Position numbers and translations under genes: made by a program. From contig OX235277.1 of NCBI GenBank assembly GCA_944472155.2, forward strand, positions 32,560,804 to 32,624,803: DNA of 64,000 nucleotides, written 5' to 3'. This document shows, piece by piece, positions 22,480 to 33,346 of the stretch. How positions within the stretch are numbered: position 1 is the stretch's first letter; each line of letters opens with the position of its first letter. The notes under the pieces are model-generated. The model was given only the letters and a program-made list of their open reading frames with translations, was not told where the DNA came from and ran no database searches. The stretch comes from Trichobilharzia szidati. Its lineage: Eukaryota; Platyhelminthes; Trematoda; Strigeidida; Schistosomatidae.

Positions 22480-23130
22480 AAGTGAATAAAGAAGTCTCTG
22501 ATAACCGACCCCCCATAGTTTACTTTCAGAAGATAAGTCTCACAGCCACAAAGGAAGGTAGAACAAACCGATGTAGTAAATGAACCCACTGATGGTTGGC
22601 TGGATATGATGCTCAAGACAAAGGTGTTGCAGGCTGACATATGCCAAACGAGCCTTCTATTACCAGTATTGAGATGCCATCAGGAACTACTTTGTCAGGG
22701 CTTATGTAACTCACTCGAGCAAGTGAAAGGCTCAACATATGTAACGTATTTCGCCCCTCTCTATTCTGAAAGGAAAGTGGAAACCAGCTCTTACAAGTGA
22801 TAGGAACGAAGGACATCTCAAACATATTTAGGTTTGTCCTCAAGATTTACAGAAAAACCTGCAGTTTTTAAATATCTTCACCCAAAAGGACTATATCATC
22901 TGTATAATCAAGATCAATATGACTTATCTATGCTAGAAAGTTCGCTCCTAAGACGTTAAATTCAACCGAATTCACAGCAATCATAATGTCTGCAAAAAAA
23001 TTAAATACAGACGATGACATTCAAAATTGGTGGTGGACGTAACTTATCGACGTCAATGCAAAGGTCAACACACGGCTATTTGACTTTCAATTGGATGCTC
23101 TAATTACCATTGTACGCTCCTCGGACATTT
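22480..23130 (-). mobile_element. Non-LTR reverse transcriptase relic (not RTE-like)
   Basis: On the minus strand, 23110-22860 reads FNFFADIMIAVNSVEFNVLG and LDYTDDIVLLGED; the palm motif is YTDD in place of YADD. 22843-22613 then gives MFEMSFVPITCKSWFP. This order (palm, then MFGM..PSKCK) is that of a second LINE group, perhaps CR1/SR-type. Several stops; not functional. Confidence 0.55.
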
Positions 23131-23697
23131 AATTTAAATTAACAGGGCAGATTTTGCTTCCACTCTAAAATTACCGATATAAATTAAACTTGGAACTAAT
23201 ACTGAGATCATGGATATAAATTTCTAAACAGCAACCTTCATTTTACGAACCTTAATGGACACTAATCCAACAAAAGTATGTTATCTTGGGTAGTCTTTCA
23301 GACAACTAATCCATTGCTACTTACTTTGGATCTCAGCAAATTTAGGGTGAAGTCAAACTTTATTCACTAACTAATAAAGTGCTAGCTAATAGATGGTCAC
23401 ACATAGTCCATTCTAATGGCAGGCAACTGAAATCTTCAGAAACTGGAGTAAAAGTGAGAAATGATCACCACAGTGTGGTTGATGGAACACCGGTTAAGTA
23501 GTTTAAAGACATATGTTTTAATTACTATAGCTTTCATTTTATTCTCCATCAACACAATATGGTATCAGCATCAGTTTTTCAGAGTAGTATTAATTCAAGA
23601 TTTCTCCAAGGAAAGGAATAATATTGGAGAACGAAATCAGAAAGCTAAAAGCAAAATCAAAATTACCGGATATCGCAGAACTTCAATATTAACTTAC

Positions 23698-23923
23698 CTA
23701 CAAATTTCTGACTGAAGATTATTATTCTGTTCTTCTAATACTGTAAGTAATTCATTGAGTACTGTACATTTTTCTTCTAAATGACTTAAACACTTTAACA
23801 GTTCACCTTCTCGTCGATCAGATTCACTTCGACTTTCTGTCATTGTGTCTTCTAAGTACGTGATACGAACTTGTGAACTGTTCACTTGTTCATGGGCTGA
23901 ACTCGCTTCAGATTCAGCATTAT
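23698..23923 (-). CDS. Exon 8: coiled coil
   Basis: 226 nt: two bases, 74 codons, two bases. Acceptor TTTTTATTAG|ATAATG, donor TGTAG|GTAAGT. It encodes NAESEASSAHEQVNSSQVRI, TMTESRSESDRREGELLKCL, then leucine heptads ending EEQNNNLQSEIC. The final AG joins C of exon 9 to give Ser. Confidence 0.87.
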
Positions 23924-24119
23924 CTAATAAAAACGGTTAAAAGAAACAGGTAAAACTAGAGATATGAAATATCCAAAAGTTAACAAAAATCATTTTTATG
24001 ACGATAAGTTTCAGAACTTATAAGGTTAATAAGAGATGCTACAGTGCACACTTCATTGTGATTGGTGGGAATCTGATCAATCAAGAAAGGAGAAATTTTC
24101 GTCGGAGCAGGAAGAAAAC

Positions 24120-24164
24120 CTGAAGTATAAAGTACATTCCTTTCATTTCGAGACTTCGCTTGAG
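24120..24164 (-). CDS. Possible optional 45-nt exon between exons 7 and 8
   Basis: Acceptor CTATCTACAG|CTCAAG and donor ACTTCAG|GTTTTC enclose 45 nt with phase 1 at both ends, so it could be included or skipped without a frame change (about TQAKSRNERNVLYTS). The donor is weak, and 7-to-8 splicing already works without it. Treat as speculative. Confidence 0.18.
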
Positions 24165-24439
24165 CTGTAGATAGACAGAAATACAAATTAGATTAATAAA
24201 ATAAGAAGACGTACTTTTTCTACTCAGTGAGAACTAAACGTGAAGATAGTAGTTTAACAAAGTAGCCAAGAGTGCAATGTGATGGCAAAAACGTTAAAAT
24301 TGACGTGAAAAGAAACTATTTATTTCATAACAAGAATGGAATATTATTTGCCTAGCAACTTAAAGGAAGATGACATCTAGGCGGTGTTTATATGAGTAGG
24401 AAATTAAAAGTTGTTAACATCCGTGGAACTCGAAACGTA

Positions 24440-25215
24440 TAACACTGTGTGATTTTATCAAAAAATTTTATTCATAATGAAGTAAACTCTACCACAATGC
24501 CCAAGTTTTGTCCTTACATCATTAAAGCCGTGGAGCTAACTGAGAGTGATGTTGGAATACTGTCAGGACAGACAAACTTCTTTGTTAGTCATGAAATCTT
24601 GGTTTATGCATATATTAACATGATGACCTGATTGGATAGTTTTTGGTTCGTTTATTTATGGCTTATTTTTTGAGGACCGATAACCGATCAAACTTTTTTA
24701 TTTACTTGAGGTTTAAATTCCTGAAGTACTGTAGATATGACATGTTGAGTATTTTGACTAATAAACGTTGTTTTCACCATTCGAATGGTCGTTTTTCCCA
24801 TCCTGACTTTTGTGTCTATCCCAGTGTTGAAGATATCTTCAAGCAATTAGTTGGTTACAGGTGCATTCTCATCAAGTTGAACAACCTCCACAATCCAGTA
24901 TCACTATTCCATTATGGGTAAAATTTATTTTGATAAAGTCTCACATTGTCATACAGTATTATTTACTGATGACGTTTCAAGCACAATCTATCAAGGAATA
25001 CCTTGATACGATTATGAGCAGTAATAGATTGAGCTTGAAACTTCAATAAATATTACTGTATGACACTGTGGGACTTTATTAAAATAAACTTTACCCATAT
25101 TGGAATTATACTCTACCATAGTGCACAAGTTCTATTCTTATACCAGTATCACTATGGTTGTAACAAGTACTGAGAGCAATAGAGATGTGCATCTAAATCC
25201 CTATGTTCTGCTCAC
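24440..25215. repeat. Unclassified repeat with direct and inverted parts
   Basis: 24443-24570 and 25060-25210 are diverged direct repeats (ACACTGTGTGATTTTATCAA, CTACCACAATGCCCAAGTTT). 24913-24992 and 25023-25099 are inverted repeats of roughly 80 bp. A related piece is at 29165-29275. It resembles PLE terminal repeats (GATGACGTTTCAAGC) but no coding part is visible. Confidence 0.5.
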
Positions 25216-25684
25216 AACGGAAGGAATGGATAATAATGTAGGGGAGGAAGATTACCTAACAGGCGATTAGATTTCTACCATTATTCTCACTTTTTGACAC
25301 AATAATCTTGACTCACTTTATTGCCTTAAAGTCAATTTTAAATTCTTTCTCGTATGTTATAGCGTAATTGTCCTCTTGTATGTTACTAGGTAGTCAGTAT
25401 TATGGTGTAAACCACTTGCCACAACCTCTTAAATCTTCCTCCACATTTCTCATAAATAACCAGTTTCTTTTCATGACAACTATAACATTTTTTGCTATCG
25501 CATTCCATTCTTGACTATTTCATAAAACTACGATCTTCGTATAGTGTATATTTTGGGCTGTCTGCGTCAAACAGTAGCCTCGAAATCAAATGCATATATT
25601 CTGTACTTCAGATTCTTTCTTTGCCTTTGTGAAGAAGATCAGTGGAACACTGTGTATAAGTTTTTACGAAGAAAGAATACGACA

Positions 25685-25800
25685 TTTGATAGAAGGAGAC
25701 TTTCAGTGGAATCTAGTACTTGCGTTTCATCCTATTCAAAGCTCATTATCTATATGGATCCACACCCTAGCAATTGATGGTGTCTGCATTACAATCTGAG
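25685..25800 (-). repeat. SM-alpha-type hammerhead SINE
   Basis: The complement of TGCGTTTCATCCTATTCAAA then GCTCATTATC gives ATAATGAGC..AATAGGATGAAACGC, and CAGTGGAATCTAGTAC at its left is the usual flanking stem. Core base G is changed to A. Confidence 0.55.
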
Positions 25801-26639
25801 TTGTGCACCTATCATTTCATACATCAAAGCGTTGCTCATAAGGCCATTAAACCACAACTAGCACGTCTTGTGCAAGTTTTATCAGCAGTTATACTTTCTA
25901 GTCCTAAGGCCTGTTCCAGCTCCATTGATCTAACATAAAACATAATAATGATTTTAATGAGTAACTGAAAACTGCTGGCATCAATCAGTAGTGCTCATCA
26001 GCAAGATCGAGCTGATCTAAATAGCAGATGACGACTGGGCATTTTTAGCACTGGGCCAATCAACTTACCTACAATGATTCCTCTTCAAGGGTTGAATCAG
26101 TTTGAACCACTTGAATTCCCGTTAGATGCTTTGGGTAAGTGGCAACGTTTACAGTGCAACAAGCTAAATATATATATCGTGCATTTAATATTAAAACCAT
26201 TTGATAGGCAGTAACATAAGGCATACTACTTAAAACCATAATAGCTTCCCCCTTCAATAAGTATACGGAAACTGAAGGCAAAATAAAGCACACTGCCTCC
26301 AAACTATCTCCGTACAACGCCCCAGAGGAAAAATAACATGTCAGCAGAATAATAAAAAACCACCGCAGATGGAATATGTTCTCTTTTTTTCTACCGTATC
26401 GACCGTTCTTGAGAACATTGAACAGCCACCTTTATTACATAGTTGGCTGGCTTGGAATCACCATTTATTTATACTAAAGATAAAATAAGTTCAACCAAAA
26501 AATAAAGCAGTACAATGGGGACAGCAGCTTAACATCACGTCGGTGTTAAGACTTTGACGAAACTAAGGTAGAATAATTTCTCTAATTGTAATAGTTCGCT
26601 CTTTGCAGAGTTATAATTTTTCCCTTCATTTCTTGCTTC

Positions 26640-26835
26640 TTGAATAGATCATAAGGCTTCAAGCTTTGAAGTTTCAGTAGTTGTGGTGCTCGTTCTTCAA
26701 GGTAGGGTTGATAGGCTCACACCTGACTATTACTCTTTTCAAGGCCTACTACCGGCTACGTGAGGTTTAGAAATCTGTTGTCTAGGAATCAAACCTCGAC
26801 CTCCCATATGGCTGTTGAGCATTCAACCAGTAAAC
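26640..26835 (-). repeat. SINE-C: tRNA-derived, minus
   Basis: The complement begins GTTGGTGGTTTACTGGTTGA (A box) and has GAGGTTTGATTCCTAGACAA (B box), then CTAAACCTCACGTAGCCGGT and a CAAAGCTTGAAGCC end. The copy at 62755-62965 has the same layout, including TACTACCGGCTA. Confidence 0.65.
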
Positions 26836-27352
26836 CACCAACACATATATTTATAGTATATCAGTGAGAAATATTATCCAATAACGCATTACTGTTAGAA
26901 TCAATGTCAGTAAAAAGTTTGAGCATTATGGAATAGATCAAATAAAGTTTAATTAGATTTCAATAGTTTGCATACAAAGATAAGTTTTGTCATTGGGAAT
27001 ATTTCGAGCAAAATTACTGTCTGTGTTCACACTACTGTTGGAATTGTTTTGTTTTTTAATTAAAAAACAAATATTACCAATAACAAAACTTATCACTGTG
27101 TGTAAACTATTGAAATATAATTATACTTTACCGTTAGAATCCCCTATAAATCTGATGAGGTTAACAAATCATGATTTTTAAATAATTAGGCTTTGCAGTT
27201 TTCTTGTGCAGTTTCTCGTCAATGAAATGTGTCTTTAAATACGCATATTTCTTCATTATTTCACTAAAGATGACTTGGGGACGGCAAAAATTACTAAGTA
27301 CTCCTGTATTTTGTTTACCAGAATCTACTGTTCTCAAAGATTCGACTAGTTA

Positions 27353-27530
27353 CAGGTTTGTTCACAAGTTGATATCAATCTGAGAACCATTGGAAAGCCA
27401 CGGAGTACTGGACAGCTGCTTCAACTTAGTTTGAAATTCTTCAGCAGTACCCACCCACCGAGTTCTGAACCTAGAATTTTCAGGTTAAAAAGTGAGCTCA
27501 TAGACCAATCAGCCACTGGGGTGCATTTCA
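27353..27530 (-). repeat. SINE-A, minus copy of an opposed pair
   Basis: GTTTGTTCACAAGTTGATAT at the tail end, GGAGTACTGGACAGCTGCTT in the body, CTAGAATTTTCAGGTTAAAA towards the head. It faces the plus copy at 27635. Confidence 0.65.
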
Positions 27531-27634
27531 ACTTCTGCCAATTCCCGATTTATAGTGCAACCACCAACCATTGTCATCGACGACCAGCAAGATAACTGGA
27601 GCGAAGATCACCGGATCGTATCCCAATAGGTGAA

Positions 27635-27752
27635 TGACCTGCGAGCTCGCCTTGTAACCGGAATTTCCTGCGTTGAAACCCAACTGGGTGCGTACCCCTG
27701 CAGAGCCCCAGTGGTCCTGTAATTGATGTCAGTTCATGATTGCACCTGTAAA
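27635..27752 (+). repeat. SINE-A, plus copy of an opposed pair
   Basis: GCCTTGTAACCGGAATTTCC and GCGTTGAAACCCAACT form the tRNA-like head; the body is deleted and the tail TGATGTCAGTTCATGATTGC follows early. It ends 73 nt from the donor of exon 7. Confidence 0.6.
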
Positions 27753-27824
27753 CAGTTAATTCACAAACGTAGAGACCAAAAATGGAGATTTTTAAAGAAA
27801 AAGCGAAACTGTTTTGCATCTCAC

Positions 27825-28005
27825 TTAATTCCTCTTCTAAATTTTTAATTTCTTCAATTAATAATTCTTGACTCATTAATTCTAAGCTGATAGGTCGTGA
27901 TCGACGAGTTTTATTGCTATGTTTTCCGTCTAATAATTTTTCATTTGCACGAAGTTTCGTATTTTCCTCCTGTAGCTCAGATAACTTCTTTTTCATACGT
28001 AATAT
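27825..28005 (-). CDS. Exon 7: coiled coil
   Basis: 181 nt, 60 codons plus one base. Acceptor TCATTTTAG|ATATTA. I chose donor TTAA|GTGAGA because it gives the phase that exon 8 needs (A + AT = Asn); the frame stays open beyond it to about 27574 but runs into intron and SINE sequence. It encodes ILRMKKKLSELQEENTKLRA, a basic stretch NKTRRSRPISLELMSQ, then LLIEEIKNLEEEL. Confidence 0.83.
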
Positions 28006-28464
28006 CTAAAATGAAATAAAATATATTAAGGTGATTAGAGAGAGATTTGAAGAAAGCACATAACTGCAGGTAGTTCCACCTTCGTACTTAGCATTTATTA
28101 CATCAAATTCACTTCTGAGCCATGAATTTGCTTCCTATATGCATAATGACGTGTTCATAATCAAACAGTTAAGGTTAAACTAGTGACAGATAATCAATAA
28201 AGCATCTCATCAGATGGTAATTTGACCAAATATATTTCTATAATCCTACTGATTTGTCTGTAACTTTAAAAAATATAGACATCTATATGTTCAACGTAAC
28301 TATGGTAATTCAAGCCTGTGTAATCTCTGAATGCGAAATAAAGACTAATCAGTTACCTCTCAGTTTATATCTAGTGTTATACAACTGTTGATTTCATTTA
28401 TTTTTGCAAAAGCTGCTCATATGTATAACCAAAGATACAATATTTTTTAGTAGTGGTATACTGA

Positions 28465-28590
28465 AAATCTCTGACAGCTGCAGTCGTGGGTGTGAACTGC
28501 TGAACAGTCCCAAACTAAGACGATACAGCTGTCTAGTTCTCACTGGTTTTCGGCGATCTGTCTAACCAATGTCGATTCATGGTAGAATTT
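28465..28590 (+). repeat. SINE-A, plus copy
   Basis: GAACTGCTGAACAGTCCCAA, GACGATACAGCTGTCTAGTT, tail CCAATGTCGATTCATGGTAG. Head region shortened. Confidence 0.55.
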
Positions 28591-29408
28591 ACATTCTGAT
28601 TAGTCCAAATCCATATGAAAACCAATAATCTAAACAGTTGAGTATGTCTGTGATCAAAGACACATTGGCAGTGTGAATAAATGTACCATTACGTCAGTGT
28701 ATATAGATTTTAATCACAAAATGACTTTAGAATGCAGTCTTATTGTGCAGAATACGGAGAAAAATATTCGGGTTTTTTCATAAGATTCTTTCCCATGAAG
28801 AACTTGAACAAAATAAGAACAATATAAATTGACCAGGATGACATGATCTCACTTTATTCTGTTAGTTCTAACCAACTGTGCATACAACCTAAACCAGAAT
28901 ATGAATAAACAACATTTTTATATACTTTGAGTTACTAATTAGGATGTGCCAGTCATTAATATTACACAGTTGCGTAATCGTGACTGTATGTTGGAGAATT
29001 TTCCAGAGAACTTACAACTGAAAGGTGGAAAATTCTTCAGTAGTACCAGTATTCATTATGTTGTAGATGGTAACTATGAAACGAACTTTTTAGAATCATT
29101 TATGTTATACTTGGTCTACTATATATCGGCGAAGCTGTAGCAACTAGATGGTTAAAGTCCAACTTGTGTAACTCCTCATAGATAAGATATTATTTTGATA
29201 AATTACACAGTGTTGTACAGTGATATTAGCTAATCACGTTTCGAGCAAAAATTATAGCTCATAATCATATCAAGTCACTCACACAACTTTCTTACTTTAT
29301 TTATATATATGAGTGAAATTGATTGGACATCTGAATAAAAATCAATGTAAGATAATGTACATTCAGAAATAATAATATGAGTGTTTGTGAGTGTTTGTTT
29401 GAGTGTTT

Positions 29409-29594
29409 GTTTGTGAGTAACTGGATTATTGCTAGTATAGTTAAGTATTTGATCTGTGTGCGTTGATTTTCTATAAACTTGTGTCTTAATCAGGAGAACC
29501 AACACAGGAGATTTAGAGACACAAGTTTATAGAAAATCAACGCACACAGATCAAATACTTAACTATACTAGCAATAATCCAGTTACTCACAAAC
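29409..29594. repeat. 78-bp perfect palindrome at PLE head
   Basis: 29409-29486 and 29517-29594 are reverse complements without a mismatch that I can see; the spacer is 30 nt. The right arm leads directly into the PLE coding fragment. Confidence 0.9.
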
Positions 29595-29602
29595 GAAACT
29601 GT

Positions 29603-30250
29603 GTGCAGACATTGTTTAAAAGAGCTCAGACACATTGTAGCACTCCAGAGTTGAAAAGAATGGAAGAAAAGTACCTACAAACGGTCTTCAAAAAGAATGG
29701 TTATCCACAAAATTTCATCAAAAAGTGTTTAAAGTCGAATCAAAACACCAACAAAGAACCATCATCAAAGACCAGAAGAAAATTCATTCTACCATACATG
29801 AGGAATATCTCTGAAATAACAGCCAGAATACTGAAACCGTTAGATATAGATATAGCGCACAAACCAGTAAAATCGCTTAATTCGATATTATGCAAACCAA
29901 AAGATCCAACAGAAAAAGGGGATACAATTAATACCGTCTACAAAATAAATTGTATGAACTGCAACAAACATTACATCAGCCAAAGTGGGCGTCCCCTTCG
30001 AATCAGAATCCAAGAACATAAATCAGCCGTGAAAAGACATGATATGTATTCTTTAGTATCAATGCATACAGACAATTATGGCCATCAATTTGATTGGGAT
30101 CATGTCAAAATCTTAAACAGAGGAAACACGAAAAGTGCCAGAGAATTCCTAGAAGCCTGGTACTCAAGCGAAAATGCGATTAACAAACACGTTAATATAG
30201 ATGAAATATACCAATTAATAAAAAGTAAATCAGGTAACCAAAAAGTTTAA
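29603..30250 (+). pseudogene. Intact 215-codon PLE C-terminal ORF (RT thumb + GIY-YIG)
   Basis: Residues 1-50 (ELKRMEEKYLQTVFKKNGYP, NFIKKCLKSN) resemble the RT thumb. 70-110 is the linker (ITARILKPLDIDIAHKPVKS). 111-190 is the GIY-YIG-type domain: INTVYKINCMNCNKHYISQS with YIS for YIG, then GRPLRIRIQEHKSAVKRH, NYGHQFDWDHVKILN and EFLEAWYSSENAINKHVN. The missing Gly and the absent palm argue against activity, yet the frame is intact, so the insertion is fairly recent. Confidence 0.8.
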
Positions 30251-30359
30251 AATCCAAGTCAATAGAAAGTGGTCAATACATATGTAAAGATAGTAACCAG
30301 GAGACGCAATTACATCACGTATGAAGAAATTTAAATCATTTCACTTTGTGCTAAATATG

Positions 30360-30399
30360 GCGCTGAAGATGTTGTCTAGAAGGACGACGAAAGCTTCGC
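30360..30399 (+). ncRNA. Hammerhead-like motif with strong stem II
   Basis: GCG pairs with CGC; CTGAAGA; stem II GTTGTC/GACGAC around TAGAAG; GAA; AGCT as a minimal stem III; T as the cleavage base. It lies about 110 nt after the PLE stop codon. Confidence 0.6.
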
Positions 30400-30539
30400 A
30401 ACTAAACCAATCAGCCCAGAGAACACTTTCAGTTGCAAATAAGATGTTTTTCTAGTAAAAATGCAAATCGTGTTAGAATGTTATAATGTATGGGAATTGA
30501 AATAGAATTTCGAGATTATTTATTATCCTCTGATTTGAC

Positions 30540-31250
30540 TGGTAATAATATCTTCCATCTCTGGCATTTGCATTGAGTCATTTCTGTTGCATGTGTTGGG
30601 TGTAGACTCGATGAACCAGGATTCAGTAATCAATCTCTCTCTCCATCTCCCTGTATTACTTTTTAGAATTTCGACTCTGTCCCACACTATTGTGTGGTTG
30701 TGTGTTAATGCATGCAGTGTGATTGCTGATTCTTTCTCTCAATTACTTATCTTCGTGGGATCAATCATCCTTACCTTAGCTAAATTCTTATGTTCTGATA
30801 ATCTCACTCCTCCTGATCTACTAGCTTGACCTATGTAGTTGACCTAACTCACAGTCATTGCAAGGTGTTTTGCAAATTATATTATTTTGTCTAATTGGGT
30901 CCACTGGGTCCTTTAACCTACAGAGCTTGTCCCTGAGTGAGTTTGTAGGTTTGAATGCCACCCTAATCCCTGCTTTATTGATAGTCCTACGTAGGACCTC
31001 AGATGTCCCCTCGTTAAATGGTATAACTGTAGATGCTTTATATTCTCTCTTATTTATGTTATCATTGTTAGTTTCTCCATTATTTTTATCTTGCTTTCGA
31101 CCTTTTTTGATCTTCCCAATGAATTTTATAGGATAGTTATTTAACACCAATGCCTCTTCTGTCTGTTTCATTTCATCGCTTAGGTTTTTAGTTGTACTAC
31201 TTATTGCTATTGCTCGGTTTGTTAGACACTAAACTAAGCCAGCCTTTACA
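30540..31250 (-). mobile_element. PLE tail, opposed to the preceding element
   Basis: 31171-30821 encodes STVIPFNEGTSEVLRRTINK, AGIRVAFKPTNSLRDKLCRL, KDPVDPIRQNNIICKTPCND. After a frameshift near 30825 the GIY-YIG domain continues (RLSEHKNLAKVRMIDPTKIS, TLHALTHNHTIVWDRVEILK, RLITESWFIE) to about 30590. It lies tail-to-tail with the element ending at 30440 and belongs to the subfamily of 41.8-42.6 kb. Confidence 0.78.
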
Positions 31251-32049
31251 GACAACGATGGATAAGATGAATTAAAGTCTAAGTATCTGTTAGAATGCGT
31301 CGGCTTTTTATAAACGCTTGTGTGCAGTTAACCTTCTTCCGTTCGTTTTATTTTACACTCTAGCATAGCTAGTTCTCCTTGTTCATTTTCCGATTCGCTT
31401 CACTTGTGTATTCAGAAAGAAACAGTTGTTGATATACTCCTGATATGGTTACTGTTTCCCATTTTTCAAATTCTTTTATTTCAATTAATTTTCACAATGT
31501 ACCTTCATATGCTTTATTATTATTTTGATTTTCATCAATACTAATTACCTGGGTATTTGAACTTTAATCAACTCATGGTTATTTCAAACAATTCGAAAAA
31601 AACCATTGAGTCACGAAGAAAATAAAAGACAAATTCAGCAAAGAAAACTTCTTTATCAGCGAAATCATCTTCAGAGGCTGTATAGTCGCATTTATATTTA
31701 CCAGAAGTGTATAGTAGTTTATTATTGAGTAATAGGGGGTGACGTAATTCGTATAATTACTCAGAAGTGGCTTTAGAAGTAAAAAGACAAAAGTCGTAAA
31801 TTACGTAGTACTCAACAGCACAAAGGAAGAAATGGTTAGAAATTTGATAAGGTTAAAATTGCTATTGAGTGCGAATAAAGGTAGTTGAGTGTCCAAGAGT
31901 GAACAAGCGTGAAGAGGGTGTGAAAATGTACAAAAGAAACATATGACATAGATGATAGTGAATTAATTATTAAAGTAAAAGCAAACTAAAAGTAAATTTG
32001 AAATTTTAAAAAAATTAAAAGCTTTTACAGGGAATGACTAGTGAGGAGG

Positions 32050-32594
32050 TCAAGACCACGGTAGAATAAGAGACTGGACCAACACTTTCTGTGTACAGAG
32101 TTCGGGCTTGTACTGACGAATTTCAAACGCTTGCGCCATACACAAATGTCGAAACCTAACACATTTTGTACCATTTGGTCTCACCTTGTAGATAATCTTT
32201 AAAGACGACTCTGGTGCAGCTACGTGGCTTGATCTCACCAAGTGCTCAAGAATCGAACTAGTAACTGTCTTGCATGCCGGATAATGTCCAGACATGCATT
32301 TGGAAAGTGTGTGCTTTGTGCGGCCAATATAACTAGCTCCACAAGAGCAGGTGAATTTATAAACACACTGAAGTGGGCCATTCAAAGCGGTAATTTATCC
32401 TTCACACATCCATTGGTCATTTGCTGGCTGTAGAAATTGATCCGTAACTCAGCTGCAAAGAAGACTTTCCTGAGTGATCTGAATAGGCGATTCTTCAGGA
32501 TCTCAGCTGCGGTATCACCTTTAAATTCAACGTTAATAAATAGCAATTTCCTTGGCGCCGTCTGGGTTCTTTCAGGCTTTTGCTTTAACTTCAT
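32050..32594 (-). pseudogene. PLE thumb end and GIY-YIG domain, frameshifted
   Basis: 32594-32382 encodes FINVEFKGDTAAEILKNRLF and ends KDKLPL; 32385-32050 resumes in another frame with QCVYKFTCSCGASYIGRTKH, SSILEHLVRSSHVAAPESSL, KIIYKVRPNGTKCVRFRHLC and VLVQSLILPWS. One frameshift around 32384 separates them; the YIG motif is intact. Confidence 0.8.
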
Positions 32595-32745
32595 GCTTTT
32601 TCTCGATGAATCTTAGAGGATATCCAATTTCTATGAGGACTCGTCTGAGTCACTCCAGTTCCCTGTCGATTGTATCACTGGAACATATCCTTCTTATTCT
32701 TGAGGTTAAGGAGTGGATCGGGTTTCCCTTTCTTCTCAAAGGGAC

Positions 32746-33207
32746 TCAACTATGAAAATTAGTGTATTGACGATCGCATGTTGGTTTCCAGTAGATCAAT
32801 CTTTGAAGAGAACTATCAGATTGCCTTTTTAGAAAAGCATCAAAAAAATGGAATCCCGAGTTCACCTCTGATTCTGACGTGAAGTGGATGGCATGATGGG
32901 AGCTGTTGAACTCCTTAGTTATCATTTTGATGTCGGTCTTCTCGTCACATATGATGAAAGTATAATCCATGTATCTTTGGTACAAATGGAAACTATCGAT
33001 AGTAGGTCGTAACATACTATTCTCCAAACTTGCCAAGAAGTAGTCTGCAAGTAGAGGACCCAATGGTAATCCCATTGCTACTCGATCTTTTTGTCTACAA
33101 AGCGTGTTACTGAGCTTGAATTTGCCATTTAAATTTCATCTCAATAGTAGTTCCTCTAAGTTGTGGAACGGAGCACACACGTCTACATTATTGTCCTTAA
33201 TGAATTT
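32746..33207 (-). pseudogene. PLE RT palm, catalytic motif mutated
   Basis: Minus frames 33207-33075 (DNNVDVCAPFHNLEELLLR) and 33075-32746 (MGLPLGPLLADYFLASLENS, then YQRYMDYTFIICDEKT). The active site is YMDY where the family has YVDD, so the second catalytic Asp is lost. A stop follows TNFHS; thumb codons continue in the same frame (KGNPIHSLTSRIRRICSSDT). Confidence 0.8.
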
Positions 33208-33346
33208 AATAATTCCCATTGTAGCATTAAGAACACAATATTCAGCGAAGAGACTCTTTTCAACGAATTTATTATCAAGCTGTACAATCGTATATATATG
33301 GTTTTTTTTATAAAAATTATATCCAGTTCCAAAGAAAACCTTATTC

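Larger units (their letters stand above)
17559..23697 (-). other. Intron 8
   Basis: PLE, SINE and LINE remnants fill most of it. Unassigned: 18800-19160, 20290-20760, 21070-21640, 22270-22480, 23130-23690. Confidence 0.7.
23924..27824 (-). other. Intron 7
   Basis: Beyond the repeats listed, 25215-25680, 25800-26640 and 26840-27350 are unassigned. 26950-27115 shows short inverted sequence: AAACAATTCC/GGAATTGTTT-like and AAGTTTTGTCATTGG against CCAATAACAAAACTT. Confidence 0.65.
29595..30440 (+). mobile_element. PLE: RT thumb, GIY-YIG ORF and terminal repeat
   Basis: A 5'-truncated PLE on the plus strand. Coding starts at the palindrome edge and is open to 30250. About 100 nt of 3' sequence leads to the terminal repeat with a hammerhead-like motif at 30360-30399 (GCG, CTGAAGA, GTTGTC/GACGAC hairpin, GAA, AGCT, T, CGC). 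The element has no reverse-transcriptase palm left. Confidence 0.85.

Noticed and set aside
29230..29275. Hammerhead-like motif on the minus strand with GAGC/GCTC before GAAAC
   Set aside because: The hairpin and GAAAC are present, but the CTGANGA strand cannot be placed without breaking the stem.
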